The notes beneath the pieces were generated by a model. The model ran no database searches and was not told the origin of the DNA. It saw only the letters and a list, made by a program, of their open reading frames with translations. Positions 63,654 through 64,000 of a stretch of DNA of 64,000 nt are shown piece by piece. The translations under genes were made by a program, and so were the position numbers. The DNA comes from JAXMEB01 sp046348545 (GTDB lineage Bacteria; Pseudomonadota; Gammaproteobacteria; Berkiellales; Berkiellaceae): the NCBI GenBank assembly GCA_046348545.1, contig JAXMEB010000005.1, forward strand, positions 1 through 64,000. The letters are read 5' to 3'. The number at the start of each line of letters is the position of its first letter. Position 1 is the stretch's first letter.

Positions 63654-64000
63654 TATACCCGCAACAGATGATTTTTCGGGTACCTGCCTACGCTCTTTGA
63701 GCTTCACCAAGGCAAGGGCGCTAAACGTTCGAGACGATTACAGAAACAAGCAGCATGAAGCAGCCCAAAAAACAAACAAAAAGCAGAAATTGACTCGAAA
63801 TTAAAACATCGAGGAACCAAAGATGTTCTGTCATGTGTTTGGAAAATACTAAACCGCCGGTCGGATGCAAATGCTTCTTTAGCGCCTCAGAGTATAAGAT
63901 CCCGACCAACGGGTGATCTTTAACTTTATTACGGCTAGTAGATATGGTAGATTCGGCTGCTTAATGAAGTAGACATCAATGTGACACATATGCTAGGTAA
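63654..64000 (+). repeat. Direct repeat, copy 2 (truncated by window edge)
   Basis: Matches 56955-57301 over 347 bp, again starting exactly at a palindromic-element end (TATACCCGCAACAG). The differences are a few substitutions and short indels. It continues past the window, so the true length is unknown. The 94 bp before it (63560-63653) hold nothing I recognise. Confidence 0.9.
63990..64000 (+). CDS. Start of a second copy of the 57289 gene
   Basis: The ATG at 63990 and the following codons for L-G are the same as at 57289, at the end of the 347-bp repeat. Only the first few codons are in the window, so coding status is inferred from the first copy. Confidence 0.4.

Overview
The window looks like the chromosome of an AT-rich, host-associated gammaproteobacterium. 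Two groups of genes support this. The conserved genes are gammaproteobacterial in type: TamA/TamB, ATP-grasp GshA and GshB, a PiT transporter with its DUF47 partner, RimK fused to a retropepsin-like protease, MscS channels, and fused MsrB-MsrA. The accessory genes are effector-like: several ankyrin proteins, a YopT-like cysteine protease candidate, a 3,817-residue DUF3638/DUF3645-type protein of mostly eukaryotic kin, and one effector-like protein ending in a bipartite nuclear-localisation signal. A Legionellales relative living inside eukaryotic cells, possibly an intranuclear 'Berkiella'-like lineage, is my best guess; this is inference.

Layout. Positions 1-22057 are mostly accessory: a truncated reverse-strand protein built of 43-residue repeats, an ankyrin effector candidate with a C-terminal NLS, the giant reverse-strand gene (5363-16816), a second ankyrin paralogue, and a metal P-type ATPase with abnormal catalytic motifs. 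Positions 22058-24600 are dense in small repeats around a methyltransferase and a TM2-domain protein. Positions 24601-32230 hold redox and housekeeping genes (OsmC, PQQ-type sugar dehydrogenase, MsrBA, MFS transporter, a RES-Xre toxin-antitoxin pair, a flavoprotein). Positions 32360-41748 hold tamA-tamB, a possible double-glycine-leader peptide, an unknown membrane protein, DUF47-PiT and a small Xre-like regulator. Positions 42030-54257 hold a DUF1704 metallopeptidase-RimBK pair, two MscS-type channels, an acyltransferase, and an operon of a VWA/RTX-type secreted protein with gshA and gshB. Positions 54540-64000 are again accessory: a protease-ankyrin protein, an effector-like fragment, a pile-up of broken insertion sequences (IS66, IS256, IS5/IS1182-like, IS481), an unknown protein and a small ankyrin protein.

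The most striking non-genic feature is a family of about 128-bp near-palindromic elements with TATACCC...GGGTATA ends. There are six near-full copies, plus a shorter subfamily and half-copies. Two copies carry a start codon in frame with the gene behind them, which creates false N-terminal extensions. A half-copy also begins each of two 347-bp repeats, each directly upstream of the start of the same effector-like gene. The second of these genes runs off the right edge of the window.

Possible functional systems worth following are: (a) the DUF1704-RimB-RimK module, which could add and trim amino-acid tails on proteins; (b) the set of ankyrin and giant proteins as host-directed factors; and (c) the 90-residue precursor with a bacteriocin-like double-glycine leader.
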